Shown: positions 46,905 through 58,396 of the stretch, piece by piece
Position numbering within the stretch: the stretch's first letter is position 1
Layout of the letters: the number at the start of each line of letters is the position of its first letter
Origin: Apodospora peruviana
Taxonomy: Eukaryota > Ascomycota > Sordariomycetes > Sordariales > Lasiosphaeriaceae
DNA length: 64,000 bases
NCBI GenBank assembly: GCA_033439685.1
Contig: JAUEDM010000008.1
Span: 124,001 to 188,000 of the forward strand
Direction of reading: 5' to 3'
Translations under genes and position numbers: made by a program
The notes under the pieces: generated by a model
What the model saw: only the letters and a program-made list of their open reading frames with translations
Told to the model about the DNA's origin: nothing
Databases searched by the model: none

Positions 46905-49900
46905 GGAATTTGGGATTGACACGATGACAGGGCAAGGCGGGGAGACGCGCCGCCAGTAGTTTGGCCCTGGGATGAAGGAGCGAAAGCATGTGACCTGAAA
47001 GCGGAACGGTTGCCGGTCAAGGATAAATCGCGGCAGTTGCCGGACAGCTGGAGCCGGAAGGTCTCGTTCAAACCGGCAGCTAAGGCAAGAAGGGGAATGG
47101 TCAGACGCCACGATCGAAACTCAAATTCCACCTCCGTCCTTCGCAAAACATCACGGCACGCATTTGGGTAACTCAAAATACGAACGCAGTAACAGTCACA
47201 GAGGCTCCCAGAATTGTCAAAATTCCATTTCTTCTGTTGCCTGTTCTCCTCCAGCGGATGCATGGCTAGCGCTGCACCGAACTCACCAACCGCCCCCACG
47301 AGCTTCTACGATTGGCCGTTGCCCGAGCTCTTTGCACGAGCGAAATTCGTATGACGGTGTGTTACCGGAGAGTTCTCTTGTGATCAGTGGTAATATGCCT
47401 CATACTTTAGTAACTTATTCCGGCGTCCCACACCTGAAATTCGTTGCCCGGCTCGCAATCCTCTCTGGAACAGCCGGTAGAATGTCTGCTTGTGACCGGA
47501 CGCCGCTTTTGAACCGTCTCCTGGAGGAAGGCGCCAAGAGCTTGGGCTTTATGGACGTGCCGCGGGGCCAGGACTCGGAAGTTCCGATATTATTAACGGA
47601 GGCAGGGTCGGAAGCTGGGGACCGGGAGCGTGGGAGCGTCCGCTGGGGGTCATGGATCGGGTCCCCATCGACCGTATATCCGAGGCCCCGAGCTTCTCCG
47701 CCTCCCCTTTGTACACGTCGATTGCTGCGGCCCTCAAGGTTGTGCTCTTGTTTCAGTCCTCGTGGACAGGTCACAGAGCCCTACTCGGACTTCTTCTCTG
47801 GTACAGACCGTACCGGGAGCCGTTGTTTGACACTCACACGTGGATGTATTCACAATCACGTTCCACTCTTCTTCCATTATTCAACGGCAACCGAGGGATG
47901 TCCTCCCAGTTCTATCCGGTTTAGAATATGGCAACAATAAACGAGACAGCAAATGCCAGTGTCCGCGAAGCACGACCAACCAGTTTTGTCGCGAGGTATG
48001 GTGTTTGCCAGGTACAAGTGGTGGCATCTGACGATGGGAGCGCTACACCTTGTGGACCTGACTATCTCCGACCACTGACCAACTACCGGGAACTATAGAA
48101 TGCTGGCGGGCTTGCGAGATGTCTCGTTTTAGAAACCCATTGCTTTGCAAAACTCCGAGTACCGAATCAACTCGGAGGAGTAAAGAGAACTGCCGGGCAG
48201 ATTCGAGTGAACTGAGAACTCTATCAGCTGTATAGCATTGATTCACTCCCTATGGGCGCAGACCCCCTAAATTGCAACAGTTGCACTATAGTGGCACTAT
48301 CGTGGCCTGCGCCTACCATTTTCAACGATGCCGTCACTGCCCCTTCTGGTCTGCGTGTTTCCCTAATATTAACGTGCCTGCCTTTCGAGTCAATAATCGT
48401 GTCAGCTTCTTAGTTATGACATAGCAATGACCTTAGAAGACCATCATAGTGGACCTGATTGACTGTCAAGAAGCATCAATGACGATAGGGTTCATGATGT
48501 GTGCTTGAGGTGGTGACCTCGAATAGTCAGAAGGCGTGGCGGATTTCCTTGTGTAATAGTTGCACTACACTGACGAGGAGACTTCATAAGAGTACGTATT
48601 GGCCCTGCAATCATAACTGGCCTTTCAAGTGTTATAATTGCAATTTAGGGGGCTTGCGCGCATAGGTGGTTCATGAGTTCTCGCTCACAATTCGGTAGCT
48701 CAGGGACCTACCTAAGGTACCTGCCCGATTCACAGACGGTGGGTTTAGAGTTTAGCCAAGGTAGCTCCCGTTGTTTCCCAAGAAGCACTTTTGGGCCGGC
48801 GTCTTGGCCTGATCAGTCAAGACTGTCTGAGGCTGAAACGCTAAGTCCCGGGACCATGTTAGCGGCGCGGTCCGGCGGCTACCTAGCAGACGGGAAGAGC
48901 TGAGCTCGGCCGAAAGCCTGTCATCGCTCTGACACAAACATGCATGTCCAGAGGGGGAATTGCAATCAAGGCAACCAATGCGGATTATCTTCATCATCCT
49001 TGGTGTCTGTGTTACTGATTTCCTGAAGGCCACCGGGTTTATGCTTTAGAGTATAAAGCAAACTTGAGCTAGCTTCCGATGATCCCAAGCAGCCAAGGTA
49101 GGTCTTCACTGTTGAGTGAAAGGTGATTGGAGTTTGCGATGTTCAACACCAAGCAAATCGGGCGACTGAGGCGGTGAGAGCACCGCGCCTCCACCTAGCT
49201 GCGACTGTTGTGCCTGCCGCAACATTGCACCTGCCTCCAGTGCAGCTCCTGATTGTTCCATGTCCTTATCGGGCCGTTCAGTTCAAGGGGGAAGGAACTC
49301 AGGGTCAGGAATGAGGTAAGTGGCGCCATGACGTCAGTCGGCTCCTTCCTCGTGGCTTGACAGAAACATGCTGATTGGATGACGAACGCAGGGGTTGATT
49401 GCGACTGCCGCAACTCCCCGCAGTTTACCGTCTTGGCGCCTTCTCGAAATTTGAATGCCTTTTTTAAGTTTTTTTTGGAGAACTGGGGGGAAGTTCAACG
49501 TTCATCAGTTGAAGTGATTTTGATAGACTAAACATGAACCATCTCCTCTTCTAGAATCATTCTCACTGCCATCGTCCGAACTCTATCCCCGCCGTGGAGA
49601 CATGCCCCACGTCGCGTGTGCCTGGCCCGGCCGCGAAGTGGGAGACCGTGCCAGACTTTTGAGCGATGATCAACGCGACTGAAATTTTTGAAGCCAATCG
49701 GTGATTGGGCCGGCGCTTTTCTGGGGTCGTGTTTCCCCAAGTTCATTTTTTGGGGTTATTAGCCCGCATCTAAGCTCATGACGCCGCAGCCAAGCTATCC
49801 CACCAGTCCACCGGCTGTGGAGTGCCGTGCTTATCCCTGTTTGCATCTTAAACATGCACCTAAAGAGAGGTTGATGGCTTGTGAACTTGTGATGGCTGGA

Positions 49901-50681
49901 TGGTTCGTTTCGTGGGTTTGGGGTACCAGAATCTGGGGAATGAAAGACCAGGGGAAGATGAGCAATTGAGCTTCAACGCCATGCCATTGTCGTCCGATCT
50001 CAAGTCAGCCTCAGTTCAGAATGAGAAAGAAGCTTTCTCCTGCGTGTGTGGGACGGAACCAAGTCCTTCCTCCTCCTCTCCTTGCCCTGTCCGTCGAGTT
50101 GCCAAAAACTGCTCCCTGGTCACACCAGCAGAGAACCTCTTATATCACTTGGAGCCGAGTTTTGTGATCTAGTCCCGGTTATTATCCTTGGAGTGGACTG
50201 CTCCTGTCAGGCTGTTTAAGGTGAATGGGGAAGGAGTGGATACAAAAATTACTGGAACACGCCGAACACCACCACCAGTGACCGCCATCCCGCCGGCCCT
50301 CCTGCCCCATGCCCCGGTCCCGACCCATCACGGGTTCGAGTGAAGCTGCCCCGGCTTTTGGTCTGTTTCCTCCGCCAAGACCATTCACCGTGCCCCTCCA
50401 CCCTCTCCATGTGGCAGGACCCTGTCTATCCTCGCGTTCGCACAGCTCCTTCCATTTTCCTATTTACTTATTTTAACCTCTCACCCTCCTTCGCAGTCAA
50501 ACTTTCTCCCTCTCCTTGTCAATCCCTCAACACCATATCCGAGTACCTAGGAAACACATCTTACCTTTTGCACACCTTGGAATTCTGCATGCTTACCTGG
50601 CGCCATCTCGAGGCCATACTCGACACATCTTTTGCCCTCTGCATTTCTTTTCCCACCTGACCGTCCCTAAAATCGCCCAAG
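46905..50681. other. 3.8-kb gene-poor interval
   Basis: Longest interval without a supported gene. It holds a TIR element (48250-48666, listed separately). The 258-codon plus-strand frame at 47164-47940 has irregular composition, overlaps frames on the other strand, and lacks family signals. The last 400 bp before 50682 are CT-rich, consistent with a strongly expressed fungal promoter and leader for the sugar transporter. Confidence 0.5.
48250..48666. mobile_element. about 0.42-kb non-autonomous element with ~30-bp TIRs
   Basis: Left end CTATGGGCGCAGACCCCCTA, continuing AATTGCAACAGTTGCAC (from 48251); right end, read as reverse complement, CTATGCGCGCAAGCCCCCTA, continuing AATTGCAATTATAACAC (ending 48664). 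The two agree over most of about 30 bp. A subterminal TTGCACTA motif occurs again near 48559. No coding capacity. The exact outer boundary and target duplication are unclear, so the superfamily is not assigned. Confidence 0.7.
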
Positions 50682-52595
50682 ATGTTCAAGTTTGGGAACA
50701 TCTACATCATTGCGGCCGTGGCGGTCATCGGTCGGTACCCTTGAGATTTTGCTTCCTTTGCTTTGCCTTTCCCCTCCCAGCTTGCTGATTTTGCTTCACC
50801 CCAAAGGCGGCGCGCTGTTTGGCTTCGACATCTCTTCCATGTCAGCTATCATCTCGACGCAAGCATACCTCTGCCAGTTCAACCAGGGTGGTCTCGACAG
50901 TGACGGCAAATGTGTTGGTCCCACGCCCGATGTGCAGGGCGGCGTTGTCGCTGCCATGCCGGGCGGCTCGTGGCTCGGTGCGCTTGTTTCTGGCTTCGCT
51001 TCTGATCGCTTTGGTCGCAAGACCTCGATCCAAATTGGTGCTGTCATTTGGTGAGTAACTTGCCTCCCCCAGAACTACCATGGGCATCTCCTGACGAGAG
51101 CTTTCACACAGGGTCATCGGCTCCGTCATCGTTTGCGCTTCGGTCAACATCCCCATGCTCGCAGTGGGCCGCATTATCAACGGGTTCTCGGTCGGAATAT
51201 GCTCCGCCCAAGTCCCTGTCTACATCACGGAGATTGCGCCTCCCACCAAGCGCGGTCGTCTTGTCGGCTTCCAGCAGTGGGCTATTACCTGGGGCATCTT
51301 GATCATGTTCTTTATCTGCTACGGCTGCTCCTACATCGACGGCACCGCCGCCTTCCGTGTCCCCTGGGGTGTCCAGGCAGTCCCCGCCATCCTGCTCTTC
51401 TGTGGTCTTTGCGTCCTGCCTGAGTCACCCCGCTGGCTTGCAAAAAAGGATCGCTGGGAGGAAGCCAGAGAGGTCCTCGCTTTGGTGCACTCTCATGGAA
51501 ATGCCGACTCGGCGTGGGTCCGCCGCGAGATGGAGGAAATTCGCGAAATGGTTGAATTTGAGCGACAGAATGCCGATGTCACCTACTTCGAGCTCTTCAA
51601 GCCCAAGATGATCAACCGCACCATGATCGGTGTCTTCACCCAGATCTGGTCGCAGTTGACAGGCATGAACGTCATGGTGAGTCGGATACTGCCGCTCTCG
51701 CTGACCTTGAGCTAACCTGCGGCCTTTGGTAGATGTACTATATCACCTATGTCTTCACAATGGCTGGTCTCGCTTCTGATGGTTAGTTACCCCCGACAGC
51801 TCCCGACGATGCCATGCATCGGAGCTTTACTGACCCTGTCAATAGATGGAACTGGTGTCCTTCTTCCCAGCGGCATCCAGTTCGTCATCAATGTGGTCAT
51901 GACCGTGCCCGCTCTCCTCTGGATGGACCGATGGGGCCGTCGCCCGACATTGCTTATTGGCGCCTTTTTCATGTGCCTCTGGCTCTGCGTCAACGCTGGT
52001 CTGTTCGCTACCTACGGCAAGCCCGCGACCGGAAATCACAATGCGGCCGTGTCCATGTCCATCACCGGAGCTCCTGCAAAGGCCGTCATTGCCTCAACCT
52101 ATCTCTTCGTCGCTTCCTTCGCGCCGACTTGGGGCCCAGTCTCCTGGGCTTACCCCCCGGAGCTCTACCCTCTTAGAGTTCGTGGCAAGGCTGTGGCTCT
52201 CGCTACCTCGTCCAACTGGGCCTTCAACTTCGCTCTCGCCTACTTTGTCCCTCCCGCCTTTGCGAACATCCAGTGGCGCACATACGTCATCTTCGCGGTC
52301 TTCTGTGCCGCCATGTTTATCCACGTCTTCTTTATGTTCCCCGAGACTGCGAACAAGCCTCTTGAGGAGGTCGAGCAGATCTTTGACGATACAAAGCCCG
52401 GAGGTATGTGTATCACGCCCTTTTACCCGTCCGACGGCGGACGCTAACTGTATGACAATAGCTATCAAGTACATTGGCACGCCTGCCTGGAAGACCAGGA
52501 ACACTCGTGCTGCCGTTCTTAAGCAAGAGCGTGATCAGCTCGCGTCTGACGAGAAGATTGATGCCGCAGCGCACAAAGAGAGCGTCAACGCCTAG
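50682..52595 (+). CDS. MFS sugar porter (hexose transporter)
   Basis: Six exons: 50682-50730, 50807-51050, 51112-51676, 51733-51781, 51846-52403, 52462-52595; 1599 nt, 532 aa, all phases closing; introns 56-76 nt. Start is ATG 50682 (MFKFGNIYII). Twelve spans with sugar-porter signatures: GGALFGFDISSMSA in span 1, DRFGRK after span 2, VGRIINGFSVGICSAQVPVY with ITEIAPPTKRGRL, PESPRWLAKKDR after span 6, the QLTGMNVM-MYYITYVF motif of span 7 (split by an intron), DRWGRRP, and PETANKPLEEVEQIF after span 12. Known relatives are plasma-membrane glucose or hexose-H+ symporters of filamentous fungi. The first intron donor (GTCGGT) is unusual but needed to join the GALFGFD exon. Specificity and affinity are not readable. 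Confidence 0.95.
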
Positions 52596-53021
52596 TTTGA
52601 GTTTGCGCCCTAGCCTACACAGGCTTTGGTTCTTTTCATCACTGGGTATGGTTGAGCCATGCCGACATTTCTCATTCAATTTTGACCATATCGACAGGTC
52701 ATTCGGTGTTGACATTCGTATATAGTATTCATGGGTGTTTGCAGTATTGGGATGGAATGTCATCTGCCTAGCAGCAGCTGAGTGATGGGTCATTGTGAAA
52801 AAGTTCGATATTACGGAGCATGATTGGGCGCTAGTCATTGGGAATTATCTTTATACCCAGTTTCAATAGGATATATTTTTGTTCATGTTTCATCCTCCGT
52901 GTTGATTGCCCACTTGAGTTACCGGTGTACACCATTCCACGGTAAATAGTAGCCATCGGGTAACCTTACAAAACCCTGTAAGGTTCCTTGTCTGTGACTA
53001 TAACGAAACTCGGAAGGGCAA
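52596..53021. other. intergenic with one MITE-like end
   Basis: 3' flanks of two converging genes. At 52928-52965 the sequence TACACCATTCCACGGTAAAT matches the terminal repeat of the intronic element at 18168-18366; a short palindrome ACCTTACAAAACCCTGTAAGGT-like (about 52971-52994) follows, but no second terminal repeat was found, so this is a fragment or a diverged relative. Confidence 0.6.
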
Positions 53022-53987
53022 TCATACCCATTTACATTTCTAGTCAAGTCAGCAAAATCATAAGACCACGAGAAGGAGGTGTCTTACCGCAACATCCACA
53101 TCAACCCGACATAACAACTTCCATTTATCATCCCCCATCTCGGAAAACTCACCCATAACGACGCCACTTTCAACCCCATCTTCTTCCCCAGAATACCTCG
53201 TCCCAGGCTGAATCACAACAGGCCGATTCTCCGACCACGGCCAGCCAAACAGACTCAGCCCCATCTTGGTCTGCGCAGCAATCTTAACCGTCGCCTCGAT
53301 CTCTTGCTCGCCGTCATGCTCGACCACAACACCGCACCGGAACTCACCCGGGATCCCCCGACCTGTTGCATTGTTCTCAGCCAGCTCCCACCGCGCGACG
53401 TTATCAATGTCCAGATCGAGATCGGTGACCTCTTTCGACGGCCAGCGCGTGCCCCGTATCGTAAGCAGCTGGTCGCGCTCGAAGCCCACGCTGCGGGTAT
53501 GTGAAGCCGAAACCTCCGCTTTAGGCCCCACCGTGACACCAATGATCTGTGCCGTCTCGACGCTGAGTGTTGTTGCGGTGGTGTTGGAGGTCAAGATTGT
53601 GGAAGGAGTAGCCGGTCCTTCGAGGAGTTTGGGGATCACTGCGCGGACGATGGGGTATTGTTTGGACCGAGATGAAGAGGAGTGGCGGAAGGTGAGAATT
53701 ATGCGGGCTTCGCTGAGGCGGCGGGCTGCGCCGACGGCTGAGGGGAATAGGAAGTTCACTGTGAGGATGAGGAGTGTGGCAGGGCGGGATTTGTATGTGC
53801 CTTGGTAAAGAGAGGTGATGTCGGCTCGGACGGCCCAGTTGAGGAAGGTTTGGGATTGCACGCGAGGGGTGGACTTGGTGATATCTTTGGGTGGTTTAGA
53901 GAGCTGTGAGATGCTGCTGTCTGGTGTAAGGGGAATTTCGCCTGAAGTGAAAAGCGGGGGAGGTTCTTCAGTATTGGACGGCTCCAT
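53022..53987 (-). CDS. uncharacterised beta-rich protein divergent from the TPR-CHAT gene
   Basis: ATG 53987 (MEPSNTEEPPPLF). The frame runs unspliced to 53058 (309 aa); alternatively an intron 53087-53040 (GTAAGA donor, GCTGAC branch, ACTAG acceptor) replaces the tail RHLLLVVL with KCKWV and stops at 53022 (305 aa). The first 45 residues are Pro/Ser/Thr-rich. The rest looks beta-rich: ATLLILTVNFLFPS, ARIILTFRHSSS, IIGVTVGPKAEVSASHTRSV, LLTIRGTRW, VARWELAENNATGRGIPGEF, and KMGLSLFGWPWSENRPVVIQ. No catalytic motif, signal peptide or membrane span is obvious. I recognise it only as a fungal protein of unknown role. Its start is 344 bp from the divergent TPR-CHAT start, so the two may be co-regulated. 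Confidence 0.75.
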
Positions 53988-54331
53988 TCTGAAGTGAGTG
54001 CGATAAGTCTGTGGTGCGTGATAAGTAGGGGAAGTTTATAGAACAGATAGAGGATACTGTTAATTGTGGAAGATTGTTGTGAGAATGAGTGATAAGTTGA
54101 AGTGAGATTTTGAGGGCATTTTAGAGTTGAGACAAGGGCGGCACGCATTTGGAGAAACTGAAGGCCAATGAGTGGACTGGTATTTAAAACACGGGCATGC
54201 AGACGCCAAGCCCCTGACACGTGACACGAGATGCGGCTGAAAAGAGGGAAGGCACGACATCCTTCCTTCACTTTCAGTGCCCAACATTCTCTCTGCTCGA
54301 GTCTCCACCGTCCCAACAAATTTCAATAGAA
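53988..54331. promoter_or_regulatory. shared divergent promoter of the 305-309-aa gene and TPR-CHAT gene
   Basis: 344 bp between the two start codons, too short for fully separate promoters. No operator recognised. Confidence 0.5.
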
Positions 54332-57300
54332 ATGCCGAGTCCAACCGTCAGAGAAGCACAAAGACTGCGAAATCTCGGCTTTTATCCCCAAGCCGAGGTC
54401 AAGTTCCGCGAAGCGATCGCAGGTGAAGATGGCTCCCTTCTTCGGGTCGAATTCGCATCGATGCTCATGGAGCAAGGTATCGTCAAAGTCTGTCGTGAAG
54501 AGCTCCAGAAGATCCGTGAGACAGGGATGGAGATGCCGGCCATCGGGGAAATGCTGCTCTGCGGTGCCAACGCTTTTGGTAATCTGGCTTATTCCGAGAG
54601 CTTATCGACAGCGAGGGCCTTGTACACGTCCCATTTACAAGACCGGAGACCAGAAGAATATGAGAAATCTCATGTAGGGGGAATATCCAACCATAATTCC
54701 GATATTGGACTACTAGCTCACCCATTCTGCGTGAAAAGGTTTCCATGTTAACCAACTACCTTAGCCTGGTTGGCAGCGCAGCCCTCTGCGGTGTCGATAC
54801 CACGTCCGAACCGCTACCATCACTAGGTTTTCTCCACAGCCTCTTCGATCATTTTCTGCACGAGAAGATATTCTTCAATGCCTACTCCATTGCGCAGGAG
54901 TACGCTTCGAGAGCCGTGCCATCCAAGGCCACTTTGTTGCTGGAAGAGCTATTGGCCGTCCTCGGCTCAAACCGGCCAGGCAAGGATATCGACCTCGACG
55001 ACAAAGCCCTGAATAATATTGTCTTGGAAGCCGATGTAGCCTGCGAGCTTGTAGACTGGCTGAGGAGTGGCAACAGATTTAAGGAGTGCCGGTCATTGCT
55101 TGACACAGCTGTCCAGCTTTACACGCGTGCTGGACATGCGTACGGGGCTTCCATGGTCAAGCTGTATCGTGTGAAGTTCGGTCCCGCCAGGTCGGCTAAG
55201 CCGCTACAACGACAACGAGGGGATATCAGAACCATAAAGGAGCAGTTTCAGAAGCTGCAATATCTAGGGGGCGTGCAGCAAGCTCTCGTGACTCTTCACG
55301 AGCTGGCACAGGCGGAGAGAGACCTCGAGCTCGTCCTCGCAGTCGAACTGGAGATGCGGGAAAACGGCAAACTCAGAGGCAATCGCCTGGATGGCTTCCT
55401 GCAGGCCTCGCTGAATATCAAATACTGGACAACATCAAGTTCTGTCACAGCGCAGATGTTGCAGACCTGCGAGGAGCTCTACCGTGATATAGTGGACGTC
55501 GAGGTTCCGGCAGTTCGTTTGCTACTGGCAAAAGACCTTGTCGACGGGTACAAGAGCATCGGCGACACGGCCAGAGCAGCGCATTGGCAAACTTTGGTAG
55601 AGCAAGAGCCCGTCGTTGTCCCAATAGAGCAGCAGTTCTTACTGGGCCGGGATCACTTCTTTCAATCCCTTGCCAGGCAGACATCGCCACCACTCGACCC
55701 CGATCTGGAGTTGGGTGAACTGCATCAGGAGCTCAAGCGGATCGAGTGGTACACGGACCCTGAATCTCTCATACCAAAAAATCTACACTTCGGAATCATG
55801 AAGGTGATCTTGATGACAGACCATTACTTGTTGCAGGAGGGCTTCCGGGGTCTTGACGCTTGCGAAGTCAGGGTGAAGGCTTGCCTCGACTCGTCTGACC
55901 GTCTCATCAGTGTGCTTCCCGAGAATGATAAGCTGCATTGGCGGGCACAGGCAGTGCAGAGACAAGCTCGCATGCAATCCACTCGGGCCATGAGACAGCC
56001 ATCTGATCAAATACCCGCAATCCTTGGGCTACTACTGGAGGCAACCAAGCAGTATGGAATAGCGCTGGCGATGTACCGAAAGGCGGGCTCAAAGTTCGAG
56101 GCAGCCATGGTTCTTCAGAACCTCCAGACCTGTTATAGGATGACCTGGCAGCTTCAGGGCCGGCAACAACACTCCCCATTATTTGGCAAGGCGGTCCATT
56201 CCCTCGAGGAAGCGGCTAGGACTCTTGCGACGCATGGTACCATTGCGGCTCAAAGAACAACCAAGTCGTTTCTCCTCGACATCTGGTACGACGGACTCTT
56301 CCATAACGTACAGTACGGTAAGCTGCGACCACTGTGGAAAGTGTCAGGGGTTGGCATTGTCTACGCCATCGGTCGCCTGGTCGGGCTCTGGCAATGCCTT
56401 CCACAGCGACTCCGCAATCTCTGGCCAATCTTCTTCTCAACCCCTTATGAAGAATCTATCAAGGCTCTAGAGCAGACAGAGGCGCTCATCGACGAGCAAC
56501 GACAGGACCTATCCAGTCTTCCAAGCCAGGAAGCCATCAAAGCAAAACAACACCTCCGCAAGAATGTCACAAAAGTCTTTCAGACCGCGGCGGTCATCTT
56601 TGGCTTGGCCGGTCAAAACAAGCTTCTGTGGGAGTCCATCCAGCGCAGCAAAGCCCGCAGCGTGTCGGATCTCCTCGGCATCGGCGACCACATCTCGGCT
56701 GACCTGATGGAGCGAATTAATGCCGATCCGGACGCTGTTTCGCTTCTAGAGGCGGAAAAGCTCCTCGGTCAGCATATGGAGAATACAGCTGGCATAGAAA
56801 AGTTCACTGCCAGACGGCAGTTGGACCAGCACAGGCAACGAATGCGTAAGAACACGGCGCTGGCTGAGCTCCTCGAGCTTCGCGAGGGCAAGCCGGTAAA
56901 CTGGGAACGACTAAGAAAGATCAAGACCATCGATACGCAACCAAAGTCCCGAGCAACATGGTTCATAGACTGGATCATAGCCGAAGGTTCCATATTTGTC
57001 TCGGCCATCTCCGACCAGCAAGAAGAATACCACATCCCCCGGGTGGCTATGACGGTGGACGCCGTAAGAGAATGGATAAACAATCACATGATGGACGCCA
57101 GCAAGAAGCCCTTAAAAGAACCGCTGAACACCAGCAACAGTTTGCCTGCCCTGATCCAACTTCGACCCCTCGTGGCTCCCATCACAGCTATCGTACCAGA
57201 AGGGGACCGGTTGGTCTTGTGTCCCACGGACATCCTCCACCGCGTACCTCTTCACGCCGCCATCACCAGAGGCGAGATGGCTGACGACGAAGATGAGTGG

Positions 57301-58167
57301 AAGAGATGGCAGACTCTGATGGAGAGGAATCCGCTCGTTTATACATCTAGCATGACCATCTACGAACAAACGATGGTCCGCCGGGCAGCCCGTCGTCGTT
57401 CCCCGGATACTACCGACACTCCGCCGGCGGTGCTACGTGGTGCAGTCTTGGGCGTCTACGAAGACCCGCCCCCAGAAGAGCCTCTCGCCTCCACGAGCTG
57501 GACTTGGGGGCGGGACGAAGTGTACGCCAGCTGCAATAGCATTTCGTCTCTGATGGGGTGGCCGCCCGCGCGATGCGGAAACACCGTCCGGCATGCTCAG
57601 TTCCGCGATGCCCTTGCCGCAGCCGATATATTATATTTTTGTGGGCATTTCGATTACCAGTCTGACAACGTCTTGGAGCACGGCATGATTCTTGGGAAAG
57701 AAGCACTTGACACTACCCAAGACAATCAAGAGCAAGCAAGAGAACGAATATTCACCACGTCCGACTTCTTCAGCAACACCTCACCCAACCCACCATTGTC
57801 CTCGACTCCAACCAGGATAAATGCCTCTCACGTCTCCCTCATCGCATGTGGCAGCGCGCGACAAGCGATCCAACCCGAAGGCGACGAACCGCTGGGCGTC
57901 GTCACAGGGCTCCTCTACGCCGGCGCGACATCTGTCACGGGCACGATGTGGCCGACAGCAGTTGGTGCGGGGAGGGAGTTTTCGAGACTGTTTTATAGGC
58001 AGTTGGAAGAGGCGCAAGCCAAGGCAAATGCATCCCGGGAGAGGGAAGAGAAGATTGATATGGCTGTGCTGCTTCAGAAGACTGTCTGGAAGATGAAAAG
58101 ATCAGCGGAAACGTCGAGACCTTATTCTTGGGCTGGGTTTGTCTTGCACGGAAGTTGGTGTTTATGA
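54332..58167 (+). CDS. TPR-CHAT protein (caspase-like HetF-associated with TPRs), 1256 aa
   Basis: Exons 54332-54673 and 54739-58167 joined in phase over a 65-nt intron give 1256 aa. Start MPSPTVREAQRLR. Most of the first 700 residues are helical repeat sequence of TPR type (LRNLGFYPQAEVKFREAIAG, FKECRSLLDTAVQLYTRAGH, YGIALAMYRKAGSKFEAAMV). A coiled middle region precedes the C-terminal CHAT domain (about 950-1256): LVLCPTDILHRVPLHAA, VYTSSMTIYEQ, YFCGHFDYQSD with His1084, SHVSLIACGSARQ with Cys1151, GVVTGLLYAGATSVTGTMWP and the terminal YSWAGFVLHGSW. The His/Cys pair of the caspase-like fold is present, so protease activity is plausible. CHAT proteins in bacteria and fungi act in defence or regulated cell death; the target here is unknown. 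The divergent neighbour is a candidate partner. Confidence 0.93.
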
Positions 58168-58396
58168 TTTTAATCTTTCCTTTTCCCCTGGAATTTTGGA
58201 TGTATATATCAAAGAGAAACCTGAAGGGTTGCGAGTTCATATTACCGGCAGAGACAATAGGGAAGAACCCCTAACAATGTAGGTACAGGTATGGGATGTT
58301 GACACCCACTGAAGAACCCTGGCCCCTATATCAGTTGTATGTCCATTACCATCACTTGGTACACTCTAACATACTTGATCCCTTATCCATCTTTCA

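Noticed and set aside
47164..47940. 258-codon plus-strand open frame
   Set aside because: Irregular composition, no motif, overlapping frames on the opposite strand and no splice logic; likely a chance frame in GC-rich intergenic DNA.
53022..53987. Calling the CHAT-adjacent protein a gasdermin
   Set aside because: Size and context fit, but I could not recognise gasdermin sequence features by eye, so it is kept as a hypothesis only.
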